A DNA stretch of 24,575 nucleotides from Phyllobacteriaceae bacterium (GCA_024645155.1 JAHEGF010000013.1:1-24575), one strand, 5' to 3'; positions 8,933 through 17,467 are shown, numbered from the stretch's first letter. The notes: generated from the sequence alone by a model not told the origin. Numbers and translations: made by a program.

Positions 8933-11395
8933 GTGCCCATAGACCGCCATATCCGAACCGATGAACGGATTCATTTCCGTTTTCCAGGCAATACCGCCGC
9001 CCCTCCACCGGAACCGATAGCGGAACCGGCGGATAACGCCGCAATCCGTTCGCTTGTTCCGTTTCCTATACGCGCTAAGACCATTTCATGGACTCGCAAC
9101 ATCACCGCTGCCGCCTCTTCCGATCTTGCCGAGGAGTGGGACCGAGGCACCGCTTTCCTATGGATTCCGGTCTTTCTTGGCGCCGGAGCCCTTACCTATT
9201 TTTCGCTCGAAGCCGAACCGGCGTTGTCGGCACTGTTGCCCGGCCTGCTTGTACTGTCGGTTTTTGCATTTTTGTCCCGCAACCGGTTGCCGGCCTTTCT
9301 GGCGATCATCTCGCTGATATTCTTCGTCGCCGGCATGACCGCCGGGCGGCTCGAAACCATGCGGAAAAACACCATGATGCTCGGTTCCGCCGTGACCACC
9401 AGAATTACCGGCAGCGTGGTGGCGCTCGAACATGTGGAAGGTGGCCGGGTCCGACTGACAGTCGATTTATCCGGCACCAAGCGTCCGCATTTGCGTTATC
9501 AGCCGCAACGTGTGCGCATTACCGCGCGCTCCATCGGTGAAGGGATTGAACCCGGTATAGCGATTACCGGCCTGGCAAGATTGTTTCCCGGGCGTGGCCC
9601 GATAATTGGACACGGCTATGATTTTGCATTTGAAAACTATTTTGACGGCGTTGGTGCAAACGGATTTTTTCTGGGCGCGCCGGATATTTCCGCTGCACAA
9701 CCTGCACAAGGAACAGGCACCCGGATCAGTGCCTTTATTGAACGGACCCGATTGGCAATACGCAGCCGTATCAAGAAGGCATTGCCCGGCGAAGAAGGAG
9801 AAATCGCAGCGGCACTGATTACCGGCATGAAGCGCGGTATCAGCGAAGAAACATCAGAAACGCTGCGGCGAACAGGTCTCGCCCACATCCTGTCGATTTC
9901 GGGATTGCACATGGCCCTGGCTGCCGGCACCGTGATGGGTATTCTGCGTGCTCTGTTTGCCCTGTATCCGCAATTTGCTTCCCGTTACCCGGTGCGAAAA
10001 TACGCCGCCGGTACTGCATTGGCTTCCGTATTTGCATACCTGCTTCTGTCGGGCGCAGGGGTTGCGACACAGCGCAGTTTCACGATGCTGGCAATCATGC
10101 TGATGGCCCTTACCTTTGACCGCGCCGCAATTACCATGCGCAACCTGGCAATCGCCGCGATCATTATGATCGCAATTGCTCCCCACGAAATCATGGGTCC
10201 GAGTTTTCACATGTCATTTGCCGCAACCGCGGCTCTGATCGCTGCCTATGCCTGGTGGAGCGAACGCCTCTCCAACAAGGCCGCCAGCGTGCCAGCCGGC
10301 CGTTTTCGCACCGCACTCGGAAAAATTGCCGGATATACAAGCGCATTGGCCATGACATCGTTGGTAGCGGGCGTTGCCACCATGGTTTTCGCAGCTTTTC
10401 ATTTTCACCGCATCGCCCCATTAGGCCTCCCGGCCAATCTGGCGGCCATGCCTGTTGTCTCGTTGCTGGTGATGCCACCGGCAGTAGTCGCGGTATTGCT
10501 GATGCCGTTTGATCTAGACGGACCAGCGCTTCAGACCATGGGCTACGGCGTGGGATTGGTGACCGGTATTGCGCGATGGTTTGCCACCAGAACACAGGGT
10601 GATGTCATCGGCATGGTGCCGGTACCGGCGTTGGCTGGCGGAACTGTTGCGCTGGTCATTGCAACGGTGACCACAACGCGCTGGCGGATGGCGGCAGTGC
10701 CATTCGCGCTCGCCGGGATTGTCCTGTTTGCGCAACGCAACATTCCCGATGTCATGGTTTCCGACGACGCCGGATTGGTAGCGATAGCAAATGGCAATGG
10801 CGCGCTTTCTATCAACACGCCAAGGCCGAATGCATTTGTCACCGGAAACTGGCAACGCGCATTGAAAGCCGGACAACTGAAAAAGCCGGTGATGCAAAGT
10901 GTCTCGAATGCATCAGCGGTCCCCGGCCTGTTTCACTGCATGGACGGATTGTGTCTTGCAAAATGGCAGGACACCGTGACGATTGCCCATGTTGAAAACA
11001 CCGACCGGCTGCCCATTGCGTGTGCGCAAGCCGATCTGGTTATCGTAACCGACCCAGCAATTGTTTCGCCATGTGGCAAGACCGGCCGAAAAAACGGCCC
11101 GCAGGTGATATCGGCACGGGACCTTGCCCTGTACGGAACCGCAGCTGTCCGTTTTATACCGGTCACATTCGGACCGCTGGTCCGGGACGGCAAGAAACCT
11201 GGCGTAGAAATTCCCGGTGCCGGACTATTGGCCGCTGACTACATGCCTGCAAAATACGCCGCGCGGCAATATAAAATCCGGATTGCGCATGCACTGGAGA
11301 GCATCGGCCGGCCGTGGCACCAGCAACGCAGGTTCTCCCGCGCAGCACGCGGACTTGGAGAACGGAGATCCGCCACTCATGGCAAATCCGAATAA
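8933..11395 (+). CDS. comEC: ComEC/Rec2-family DNA uptake channel protein
   Basis: ComEC family proteins form the inner-membrane channel for single-stranded DNA in natural transformation. The 820-residue protein has a polar N-terminus (1-65), three hydrophobic segments (about 70-150), a DUF4131-like soluble region (about 150-265, with GHGYDFAFENYFDGVGANGFF-type sequence near the end) and a Competence domain starting at EGEIAAALITGMKRGI and HILSISGLHMALAAG. A long multi-helix core follows to about residue 600. The last 200 residues sit where many homologues carry a metallo-beta-lactamase domain, but no HxHxDH motif is seen. The start is GTG at 8933 just after an in-frame stop, with a weak ribosome-binding site; the true start could be downstream. 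Competence itself is not shown. Confidence 0.92.
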   Translation: MPIDRHIRTDERIHFRFPGNTAAPPPEPIAEPADNAAIRSLVPFPIRAKTISWTRNITAAASSDLAEEWDRGTAFLWIPVFLGAGALTYFSLEAEPALSALLPGLLVLSVFAFLSRNRLPAFLAIISLIFFVAGMTAGRLETMRKNTMMLGSAVTTRITGSVVALEHVEGGRVRLTVDLSGTKRPHLRYQPQRVRITARSIGEGIEPGIAITGLARLFPGRGPIIGHGYDFAFENYFDGVGANGFFLGAPDISAAQPAQGTGTRISAFIERTRLAIRSRIKKALPGEEGEIAAALITGMKRGISEETSETLRRTGLAHILSISGLHMALAAGTVMGILRALFALYPQFASRYPVRKYAAGTALASVFAYLLLSGAGVATQRSFTMLAIMLMALTFDRAAITMRNLAIAAIIMIAIAPHEIMGPSFHMSFAATAALIAAYAWWSERLSNKAASVPAGRFRTALGKIAGYTSALAMTSLVAGVATMVFAAFHFHRIAPLGLPANLAAMPVVSLLVMPPAVVAVLLMPFDLDGPALQTMGYGVGLVTGIARWFATRTQGDVIGMVPVPALAGGTVALVIATVTTTRWRMAAVPFALAGIVLFAQRNIPDVMVSDDAGLVAIANGNGALSINTPRPNAFVTGNWQRALKAGQLKKPVMQSVSNASAVPGLFHCMDGLCLAKWQDTVTIAHVENTDRLPIACAQADLVIVTDPAIVSPCGKTGRKNGPQVISARDLALYGTAAVRFIPVTFGPLVRDGKKPGVEIPGAGLLAADYMPAKYAARQYKIRIAHALESIGRPWHQQRRFSRAARGLGERRSATHGKSE

Positions 11396-11419
11396 TATAC
11401 GGTAACAGCAGACGGGCGA

Positions 11420-12139
11420 TCAGTATTGCCGGATCAGCCCGACAAGCTTGCCTTGGACCTTAACACGGTCCGGACCGAAAATGCGTGTTTCATAAGCGGG
11501 ATTTGCGGCCTCAAGGGCAATGGATGCGCCCTTGCGCCGGTACCGTTTCAGTGTCGCTTCCTCATCATCAACAAGTGCAACAACTATTTCTCCAGGCGTG
11601 GCATCCGGCCCGTTGCGGACTATCACTGTATCGCCGTCAAAAATACCGGCCTCGATCATCGAGTCGCCCTTGACCTCAAGGGCATAATGATCGCCGCTGC
11701 CGAGCATTTCGGGGGGCACTGATATGCTGTGCGTCTGATGTTGGATGGCGTCGATCGGTACACCGGCGGCAATCCGGCCCATGACAGGAATGCTGACGGC
11801 CTGACCCGCCGTATCATCATTGGAAGCGACGGGTTTGCGTTGCGGGGCAGGCGGCTCTTTGCCCAACGATCCTTCGATGACACTTGGCGTAAATCGTCTT
11901 TGTTGGCCAAATCCGGAAATCATCGATTCGGGAAGCTTGATTACTTCCAGCGCGCGGGCGCGGTTTGGCAGCCGCCGGATAAATCCGCGTTCTTCCAGTG
12001 CCGTGATAAGGCGGTGAATGCCCGATTTCGATGCAAGGTCCAGCGCATCCTTCATCTCGTCAAATGAAGGCGGGATACCGCTTTCCTTCATACGCTCGTG
12101 AATGAACATCAGCAGTTCATGTTGTTTGCGCGTCAGCAT
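11420..12139 (-). CDS. lexA: SOS repressor LexA
   Basis: LexA represses DNA-damage genes and cleaves itself when stimulated by RecA filaments. The 239-residue protein has an N-terminal winged helix (MLTRKQHELLMFIHERM, then GIPPSFDEMKDALDLASKSG and IHRLITALEERGFI). An alphaproteobacterial-length linker follows, then the S24 peptidase domain. The scissile bond is Ala125-Gly126 (GRIAAGVP), the catalytic serine Ser160 (GDSMIEAG) and the lysine Lys198. ATG at 12139 has a purine-rich AGGGGGAA upstream; a longer in-frame extension to 12334 would cross the SOS-box promoter. It converges on comEC with 24 bases between. Autoregulation is supported by the LexA box in its promoter. Confidence 0.98.
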   Translation of the reverse strand: MLTRKQHELLMFIHERMKESGIPPSFDEMKDALDLASKSGIHRLITALEERGFIRRLPNRARALEVIKLPESMISGFGQQRRFTPSVIEGSLGKEPPAPQRKPVASNDDTAGQAVSIPVMGRIAAGVPIDAIQHQTHSISVPPEMLGSGDHYALEVKGDSMIEAGIFDGDTVIVRNGPDATPGEIVVALVDDEEATLKRYRRKGASIALEAANPAYETRIFGPDRVKVQGKLVGLIRQY

Positions 12140-12185
12140 CTCGGTTCCCCCTGAAGGAATCAAATAAAAAACAAAACCAGAACAA

Positions 12186-12214
12186 ACACTATCTGTTCTA
12201 TTTGTGTTCTGCAA
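12186..12214 (-). promoter_or_regulatory. Candidate lexA promoter
   Basis: TTGCAG (12214-12209) and TAGTGT (12191-12186) are separated by 17 bases on the minus strand, about 50 bases upstream of the lexA ATG. The LexA box lies between these two hexamers, so bound LexA would block RNA polymerase. It is predicted from sequence. Confidence 0.55.
12195..12209. promoter_or_regulatory. LexA (SOS) box
   Basis: GTTC (12195-12198), seven bases, then GTTC (12206-12209) exactly match the direct-repeat SOS box GTTC-N7-GTTC established for alphaproteobacteria. A further inverted half-site GAAC at 12180-12183 makes a second, palindromic pairing (AGAACA, nine bases, TGTTCT at 12179-12199). The position inside the lexA promoter supports autoregulation. 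Confidence 0.88.
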
Positions 12215-12313
12215 CTGTTTAGAAATGGTTAAGGCTGGGGAATGTTCCGGATCGAGGCGATTCCAGGTGAAAATCCGGTTTGTGGTACAAATTGAGGTGC
12301 GGGTTTGCGCATT

Positions 12314-12372
12314 GGACCGAGCATCCGGTGACAATGAAATGCACCCCGGTCCGAAATGCCGTGCACAACGGC
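12314..12372 (-). other. Two inverted repeats after the catabolic operon
   Basis: The 244-base gap between the alcohol dehydrogenase and lexA holds, besides the lexA promoter, two inverted repeats just past the operon end. GCCGT/ACGGC (12358-12362 with 12368-12372, five-base loop) comes first in the transcript. GGACCG/CGGTCC (12314-12319 with 12347-12352), with GCAT/ATGC nested inside, follows. Neither has a clear U-tract, so a role as terminator or 3' stabiliser is only possible. No gene was found in the gap. Confidence 0.3.
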
Positions 12373-12383
12373 CGTACGCTATC

Positions 12384-13529
12384 TCACAAACAGGCCTGGA
12401 TCAGTTTTTTGGTGTTTTCGTATGTCATTTCAACCGGGTTTCCCCCGGTGCTCGGATCTTTCAATGCCGTGTTGGTCAAAAACTCTAGGTCCGGTTCGTT
12501 GACACCCAGTTCAGTAAGGTTTTTCGGGATACCAAGTGAACCGTTCAATTTGCCGACAAAGTCGTAAAAGCCGTCATAACCGTCAGAGATCCCAAGATAA
12601 TCGGCAGCGTGACCTATCCGTTCGCGGATTGCTATCTCGTTGAAACGGAGGACAGGCTGCATGACAACAGCATTCGTTGTGCCGTGATGGGTGTGGTGTA
12701 CGGCACCTATCGGATGGCTGATGGCATGAATGGCGCCAAGCCCTTTTTGAAATGCTGTAGCGCCCATTGCCGCGGCGCTCATCATGTGCGCTCGTGCCTC
12801 GATGTCGCTGCCATCCTTGAACGCACGCGGCAGATACTCTTTCACGAGCCGCATTCCCTCTAGCGCGATGCCCTGGGACATCGGGTGATAATGAGGCGAG
12901 CAAAAGGCCTCCAGACAGTGGGCAAAAGCGTCCATGCCTGTACCGGCAGTTATAAAGCCCGGCATGCCCACGGTCATCTCTGGATCGCAGATCACCACAG
13001 AGGGCAGCATCTTTGGATGGAAAATTATCTTCTTTTCGTGAGTGACCGAATTGGTGATCACGCTGGCACGGCCGACTTCCGATCCGGTTCCGGCAGTCGT
13101 CGGAACCGCGACTATCGGGTCGATACCCTCGGGATCGGCCCTGGTCCACCAGTCGCCGATATCCTCAAAATCCCATAACGGCCTGGTCTGGCGCGACATG
13201 AATGCCAGGGTCTTTGCAAGATCCAGCCCCGAACCGCCGCCAAAGGCAACAACACCGTCATGGCCGCCCGACCGGTAAGCCTTGAGACCGTCTGCGACAT
13301 TCGTCTCGTTGGGATTCGGATCAACATCGGCAAAGAGCGTACTTCCCAGTCCACCGGCGTCAAGCAAGGCTAGTGCCCGTGAGGTGATTTCCATACCGGC
13401 CAATCCGCGATCGGTTACCAGCAGCGGCCTCTTAATGCCGGCGGTTACGCAGGCATCGGCGATTTCTGAAATACGGCCTGCACCGAACCGTATCGATGTG
13501 GGATAGGACCAGTTGCCTTTGAGCAGCAT
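12384..13529 (-). CDS. Iron-containing alcohol dehydrogenase
   Basis: It is a group III (Fe-type) NAD(P)-dependent alcohol dehydrogenase of 381 residues, the normal length. The N-terminal cofactor domain has GGGSGLDLAK (97-106) and PTTAGTGSE (143-151). The metal ligands expected from E. coli FucO are all present: Asp200, His204, His268 and His282. The start is ATG at 13529, four bases after the aldehyde dehydrogenase, and it is the last gene of the operon. From its neighbours, the likely step is oxidation of the alcohol group of a gamma-glutamylated amino alcohol to the aldehyde used by the adjacent dehydrogenase; this is inference. Reduction of a toxic aldehyde is an alternative role. The family call is secure; the substrate is unknown. 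Confidence 0.93.
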   Translation of the reverse strand: MLLKGNWSYPTSIRFGAGRISEIADACVTAGIKRPLLVTDRGLAGMEITSRALALLDAGGLGSTLFADVDPNPNETNVADGLKAYRSGGHDGVVAFGGGSGLDLAKTLAFMSRQTRPLWDFEDIGDWWTRADPEGIDPIVAVPTTAGTGSEVGRASVITNSVTHEKKIIFHPKMLPSVVICDPEMTVGMPGFITAGTGMDAFAHCLEAFCSPHYHPMSQGIALEGMRLVKEYLPRAFKDGSDIEARAHMMSAAAMGATAFQKGLGAIHAISHPIGAVHHTHHGTTNAVVMQPVLRFNEIAIRERIGHAADYLGISDGYDGFYDFVGKLNGSLGIPKNLTELGVNEPDLEFLTNTALKDPSTGGNPVEMTYENTKKLIQACL

Positions 13530-13533
13530 GATG

Positions 13534-14910
13534 TCAAGCCTTCTTCAGGTGGTAGGATTTCGGGCGTGTCAGGTTTTGAAATCCGATGACGGACAACGCG
13601 CCGCCGCGCCCGGTATTCTTGCATCCTGTCCAGCACAATCCGGGATCAAGATAATCCGCCCGGTTGAGAAAAACAGTCCCGGTTTGAATAATGGAACCAA
13701 GCATCTCTGCGCGCTCGACATCCCTGGTCCACAGTGATGCCGTCAAGCCAAATTCGCTGTCGTTCATCAGTTCCAGGGCTTCGGCGTCGTCCTCGACACT
13801 CATGATACCGACCACCGGGCCGAAACTCTCTTCGCGCATGACCCGCATTTCATGGTTTACGCCAGTCAGAATTTGCGGGGTGAGATAGGCGCCACCATCA
13901 TCCTCTGCAAAGGTCTCGATGTGTGCTGTCGCACCAGCCTTCACCGCTTCCGCAACCTGCGCGCGGACTTCATTGGCAAACCGGATATGCGCCATTGGTC
14001 CAAGCGTGGTTGCCGGGTCCAGCGGGTTGCCGAGCTTGTAGTTCCTGACGATTGCCACAGCCTTGGCAACAAAATCGTCGTACAGTTTATTGTGGACATA
14101 TATGCGTTCGATTCCGCAGCAGCATTGGCCTGAATTGTACATCGCGCCGTCAATCAGCGTGGCGACTGCCGCGTCGAGGTCGGCATCTTCGCGAACATAG
14201 CCTGGATCCTTGCCGCCAAGTTCCAGGCCAAGCCCGGTAAAGGTACCTGCGGCTGCGCGCTCGATGGACCTCCCTCCACCAACCGAGCCGGTGAAGTTGA
14301 TGAAATCGAAATTGTTGTCGGCAATCAAGGCACCTGTAGTGTCGTGATCGAGAAAGATGTTCTGGAAAACAAGTTCCGGTACGCCAGCCTCGACAAATGC
14401 GCGCACCATGCGCTCGCCAACGAGAAGCGTTTGCGTCGCGTGCTTCAGGATCACCGAATTGCCGGCGATCAGGGCAGGCGCAACTGTGTTGATCGCGGTC
14501 ATGTAGGGGTAATTCCACGGCGCAATCACAAAGACGACGCCATGCGGTTCGCGCTTGATCACGCGGCGGAATTTTTCCGAATCTTCGATGACATTGTCTG
14601 CCAGTGCTGCCTCGGCAATACCTGCCATGTATCCGGCGCGTTCCTTCACGCCGCCGAATTCCCCGCCATAACGCACCGGGCGTCCCATCATGTGCGCGAG
14701 TTCGGGCACGATTTCGTCATTCATTTCGCCAAGATGCTCAACGCCTGCCATGACCAGGCGTATGCGTTCTTCAAGCGGCGTGAAGGCCCAGCCAGCCTGG
14801 GCTGCTAGCGCCTGGGCGATATTGAATTTTGCGTATTTTCGTTCCATCACTTCGCGTTCGGCAAAAACCGATCCGTCGATGGGAGAAATGCATTGCAGTT
14901 TTTTTGTCAT
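13534..14910 (-). CDS. NAD(P)-dependent aldehyde dehydrogenase
   Basis: It is a 458-residue member of the ALDH superfamily, oxidising an aldehyde to a carboxylate. PWNYP (131-135), the coenzyme-binding FTGSVGGGR (206-214), general base Glu230 in LELGGKD, and catalytic Cys264 in NSGQCCCG are all visible. EESFGPV (360-366) is also typical. The lysine region reads ILKHATQT rather than the common KPSE-type sequence. ATG at 14910 lies 13 bases after the GS-like gene and gives a family-like N-terminus; the frame extends upstream to 15009 but would overlap that gene. By position it would take the aldehyde made by the iron alcohol dehydrogenase, comparable to PuuC in putrescine degradation. The substrate is not determined. 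Confidence 0.94.
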   Translation of the reverse strand: MTKKLQCISPIDGSVFAEREVMERKYAKFNIAQALAAQAGWAFTPLEERIRLVMAGVEHLGEMNDEIVPELAHMMGRPVRYGGEFGGVKERAGYMAGIAEAALADNVIEDSEKFRRVIKREPHGVVFVIAPWNYPYMTAINTVAPALIAGNSVILKHATQTLLVGERMVRAFVEAGVPELVFQNIFLDHDTTGALIADNNFDFINFTGSVGGGRSIERAAAGTFTGLGLELGGKDPGYVREDADLDAAVATLIDGAMYNSGQCCCGIERIYVHNKLYDDFVAKAVAIVRNYKLGNPLDPATTLGPMAHIRFANEVRAQVAEAVKAGATAHIETFAEDDGGAYLTPQILTGVNHEMRVMREESFGPVVGIMSVEDDAEALELMNDSEFGLTASLWTRDVERAEMLGSIIQTGTVFLNRADYLDPGLCWTGCKNTGRGGALSVIGFQNLTRPKSYHLKKA

Positions 14911-14923
14911 CTCAATGGCCCGG

Positions 14924-16291
14924 TTATGCCCGCTCGAAACCGCGTGCGACTTCGTAGTCCGTGACAACACGGTCGAATTCTTCGATTTCCCACTCGGCAG
15001 CACGCGCATAGTGATCGATCACGTCATCGCCCATGGCAGCACGTAGCATCCGGGACTTGCGCAAGGTTTCACGCGCATCGCGCAATGTGCGCGGAATTTC
15101 CCCGGCCTTGCTGGCGCCATAAACGTCACCGGTGGTTGGCGGCGCCAGTTCGAGTTTTTCTTCAATGCCGGCGATCCCGGCCGCCAATTGCGCAGCCAGT
15201 GCCAGGTAGGGGTTGAGATCCGATCCGCCTATGCGGCACTCGATGCGCACGGCCTTTGTGCCGTCACCGCATAACCGGAAGCCGGCGGTACGGTTGTCGA
15301 TCGACCATGCTGTTTTTGTCGGGGCGAAAGTACCTCTTTGGAAACGCTTGTAACTGTTGATGTAGGGCGCGAGGAAGTAGGTATAATCGGAAGCGTACTT
15401 GAGAATTCCCGCCACATAGCTGCGCATCAGGTCGGACATCCCGAGTTCAGCACCATCCTGAAAGAAAGCCGGTCCGCCGTCGCTGGTCCAGAGCGATTGG
15501 TGAACGTGCGAGGAACTGCCAACCTTGGCATGATGCCATTTTGGCAGGAACGTCACCGCACGACCATTCTGCCAGGCAATTTCCTTCGTCGCGTGCTTTG
15601 CGATGCTGTGATAGTCGGCGCAGTCCATGGCATGAGCATAGCGGATATTGAGCTCTTCCTGCCCGGCCTCGGCTTCGCCTTTGGAGTTTTCGATCGGGAT
15701 GCCCGCCGCAAAAAGGTGGTTGCGCAGCGGGCGCATGACCGTCTCTTCCTTGGTGGTCTGCAAAATATGGTAGTCTTCATTGTACCCGCTGATCGGTTGA
15801 AGGTTGCGAAACCCTTCCTTGCGAATTTCATCAAAACTCTTTTCGAATAGGAAGAACTCGAGCTCGGTCGCCATCATGGGCGTGTAGCCAAGAGCCTCAC
15901 AGCGGGCAATCTGGCGTTTCAGCACGGCGCGCGGCGAGTGCGTAATCTCTTCGTGGCTGTGGTGGTCGAGGACATCGCACAGAACCAGGGCCGTACCTTC
16001 GAGCCACGGAACCAGCCGCAGCGTGGATAAGTCCGGTTTCATCGTGTAGTCGCCATATCCCGCAGACCAGCTTGTCGCGGCATATCCGTCCGGCGTTGCC
16101 ATCTCCAGGTCGGTTGCCAGAAGGTAATTGCAGCAATGGGTTTCCTGCCAGCTTGTATCGATGAAGTTCTGTGCGTGGAACCGCTTGCCCATGAGGCGTC
16201 CCTGCATGTCGACAATGCAGCTCAGCACCGTATCGATTTCACCGGCTTTGACGGCTTTCCTCAGATCGTTCATTGACAGCATGCCTGGCAT
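14924..16291 (-). CDS. Glutamine-synthetase-like gamma-glutamylamide ligase
   Basis: This is a 455-residue GS-fold protein of the PuuA/IpuC/GlnA4-like group, which use ATP to join an amine to the gamma-carboxyl of glutamate. It has an N-terminal beta-grasp region (about 10-110) and a catalytic domain with ATELEFFLFE (141-150; Glu143 and Glu145), GEAEAGQEELNIRY (205-218), SHVHQSLW (261-268), RFQRGTFAPT (316-325) and DNRTAGFRL (332-340) plus RIECRIGGSD. It lacks the C-terminal adenylylation-site pattern of nitrogen-assimilatory GlnA. ATG at 16291 has a GAAAGAGAA purine stretch upstream. Its place with a transporter, two dehydrogenases and an amidohydrolase argues for a catabolic amine-activating role; which amine is not known. 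Confidence 0.9.
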   Translation of the reverse strand: MPGMLSMNDLRKAVKAGEIDTVLSCIVDMQGRLMGKRFHAQNFIDTSWQETHCCNYLLATDLEMATPDGYAATSWSAGYGDYTMKPDLSTLRLVPWLEGTALVLCDVLDHHSHEEITHSPRAVLKRQIARCEALGYTPMMATELEFFLFEKSFDEIRKEGFRNLQPISGYNEDYHILQTTKEETVMRPLRNHLFAAGIPIENSKGEAEAGQEELNIRYAHAMDCADYHSIAKHATKEIAWQNGRAVTFLPKWHHAKVGSSSHVHQSLWTSDGGPAFFQDGAELGMSDLMRSYVAGILKYASDYTYFLAPYINSYKRFQRGTFAPTKTAWSIDNRTAGFRLCGDGTKAVRIECRIGGSDLNPYLALAAQLAAGIAGIEEKLELAPPTTGDVYGASKAGEIPRTLRDARETLRKSRMLRAAMGDDVIDHYARAAEWEIEEFDRVVTDYEVARGFERA

Positions 16292-16322
16292 GGCAGTTCT
16301 CTTTCATCTTCGTCGTCAAAAG

Positions 16323-16349
16323 GGGTCCCCGCGCGAGACGCGGGAACCC
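16323..16349 (-). terminator. Intercistronic stem-loop after the binding-protein gene
   Basis: GGGTCCCCGCG (16323-16333) and CGCGGGAACCC (16339-16349) form an 11-base stem with a five-base loop. In the transcript (minus strand) the only non-Watson-Crick pair is a G-U wobble, and TTTT follows two bases after the stem. It lies between the TRAP binding-protein gene and the GS-like gene. Such elements often act as partial terminators or 3' stabilisers that raise binding-protein expression over downstream enzymes. Confidence 0.65.
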
Positions 16350-16368
16350 GGTCGGATTCTGATCAGCC

Positions 16369-17403
16369 TTATGAATAGCGATAGGGCCGTCCAGCCTTGG
16401 TCATGTCGGCGTTGTATTTCTTGAATATCTCGACAACCTTGGCCTTGGTCTCGCTTTCAGCAGCTATTTCATCCCAGAACGTATGTGCAGCGTCCTCGAC
16501 AGTTGCCCATTCGGCATCCGGAATGGAAGTCAACTGCATCTTGGTGCCATTGACGCGCAGGGATGCTTCGCCGCCCCAATACCACCACTGGCGGTAGTAG
16601 TGGCTCTGGTCAAAGCAGACGCGCATCAGTTCCTTGAGATTGTCCGGAACTTCGTTCCACCGGTCCATGTTTGCAAAGAAATGCCCGATCCACGCACCGG
16701 AAATGTTGTTGGTAAGGAAGTAGTTGGTAACGTCGGCCCAGCCGACCGTGTAGTCCTCGGTGATGCCCGACCAGGCAACGCCGTCGAGCTCGCCGGTCTG
16801 TACCGCAACCTCGATGTCTTCCCAGGGAAGAGTTACCGGCACCACGCCAAACTGTGCGAGGAAACGGCCAGCGGTCGGGAACGTGAAAACACGTTTTCCC
16901 TGGAGGTCCGCAAGGCTGTTGATCGGATCCTTGGTTGCGAAATGGCAGGGATCCCACGATCCCGCCGAGATGTGCTTGACACCAACCTTCGCGTACTCTT
17001 CCTCCCATATCTCCTTCAACCCATATTGGTTGAACAACACCGGCACATCCAGTGAGTAACGAGAACCGAACGGGAAATACCCGCCAAAAACCGTAACTTC
17101 GGTGGGCGAAGCCATCGAGTCGTCGTCGGATTGTACCGCATCGATTGTGCCTTTCTGCATCGCGCGGAACAGCTCTTCTGTCGGAACAAGCTGATTTGAC
17201 AGATAAAGTTCGATCTCCATCTGGTCGCCGGCGATCTTGTTAAAGGCATCTATGGCCGGTTTGACGACATGGTCCGACAATGGTGTGCCGGCATAGGTTT
17301 GCAGCCGCCATTTGATTTTCGATTGTGCGATTGCCGGAGCAGACAGTGCACTTGCACCCGCGGCCAATCCGGCACCGGCAATAAATTTGCGTCGTGTTGT
17401 CAT
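16369..17403 (-). CDS. TRAP transporter substrate-binding protein (DctP family)
   Basis: It is the periplasmic receptor of a tripartite ATP-independent transporter driven by an ion gradient. The 344-residue precursor starts with a twin-arginine signal (TTRRKFIAGAGLAAG; predicted cleavage after SAPAIA, residue 26). The DctP fold follows, with LQGKRV at 167-172 and the pattern GELDGVAW at 204-211. The usual R-x-P carboxylate-anchoring motif after the L-x-G segment reads FTFP here, with an arginine only at 180. It has a strong AGGAGGAAG ribosome-binding site before ATG at 17403. It lies 96 bases after the large permease and is followed by a stable stem-loop, fitting high expression. The ligand is unknown. 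Confidence 0.94.
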   Translation of the reverse strand: MTTRRKFIAGAGLAAGASALSAPAIAQSKIKWRLQTYAGTPLSDHVVKPAIDAFNKIAGDQMEIELYLSNQLVPTEELFRAMQKGTIDAVQSDDDSMASPTEVTVFGGYFPFGSRYSLDVPVLFNQYGLKEIWEEEYAKVGVKHISAGSWDPCHFATKDPINSLADLQGKRVFTFPTAGRFLAQFGVVPVTLPWEDIEVAVQTGELDGVAWSGITEDYTVGWADVTNYFLTNNISGAWIGHFFANMDRWNEVPDNLKELMRVCFDQSHYYRQWWYWGGEASLRVNGTKMQLTSIPDAEWATVEDAAHTFWDEIAAESETKAKVVEIFKKYNADMTKAGRPYRYS

Positions 17404-17450
17404 CTTATCTTCCTCCTGGGTTGTAACAGGGCGGTAGTGCCTGTTTGGTG

Positions 17451-17467
17451 ACGCCTTTTTTTGGCGT
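17451..17467 (-). other. Short A7-loop hairpin between permease and binding-protein genes
   Basis: ACGCC (17451-17455) and GGCGT (17463-17467) flank seven T residues on the plus strand, so the transcript has a five-base stem with an A7 loop. It lies in the 96-base gap upstream of the binding-protein gene. It has no U-tract on the transcript side and is not a typical terminator; a role in mRNA processing is only possible. Confidence 0.3.

Noticed and set aside
12140..12334. N-terminal extension of LexA by 65 residues
   Set aside because: It would translate through the promoter and the SOS box, and LexA proteins begin at the winged helix.
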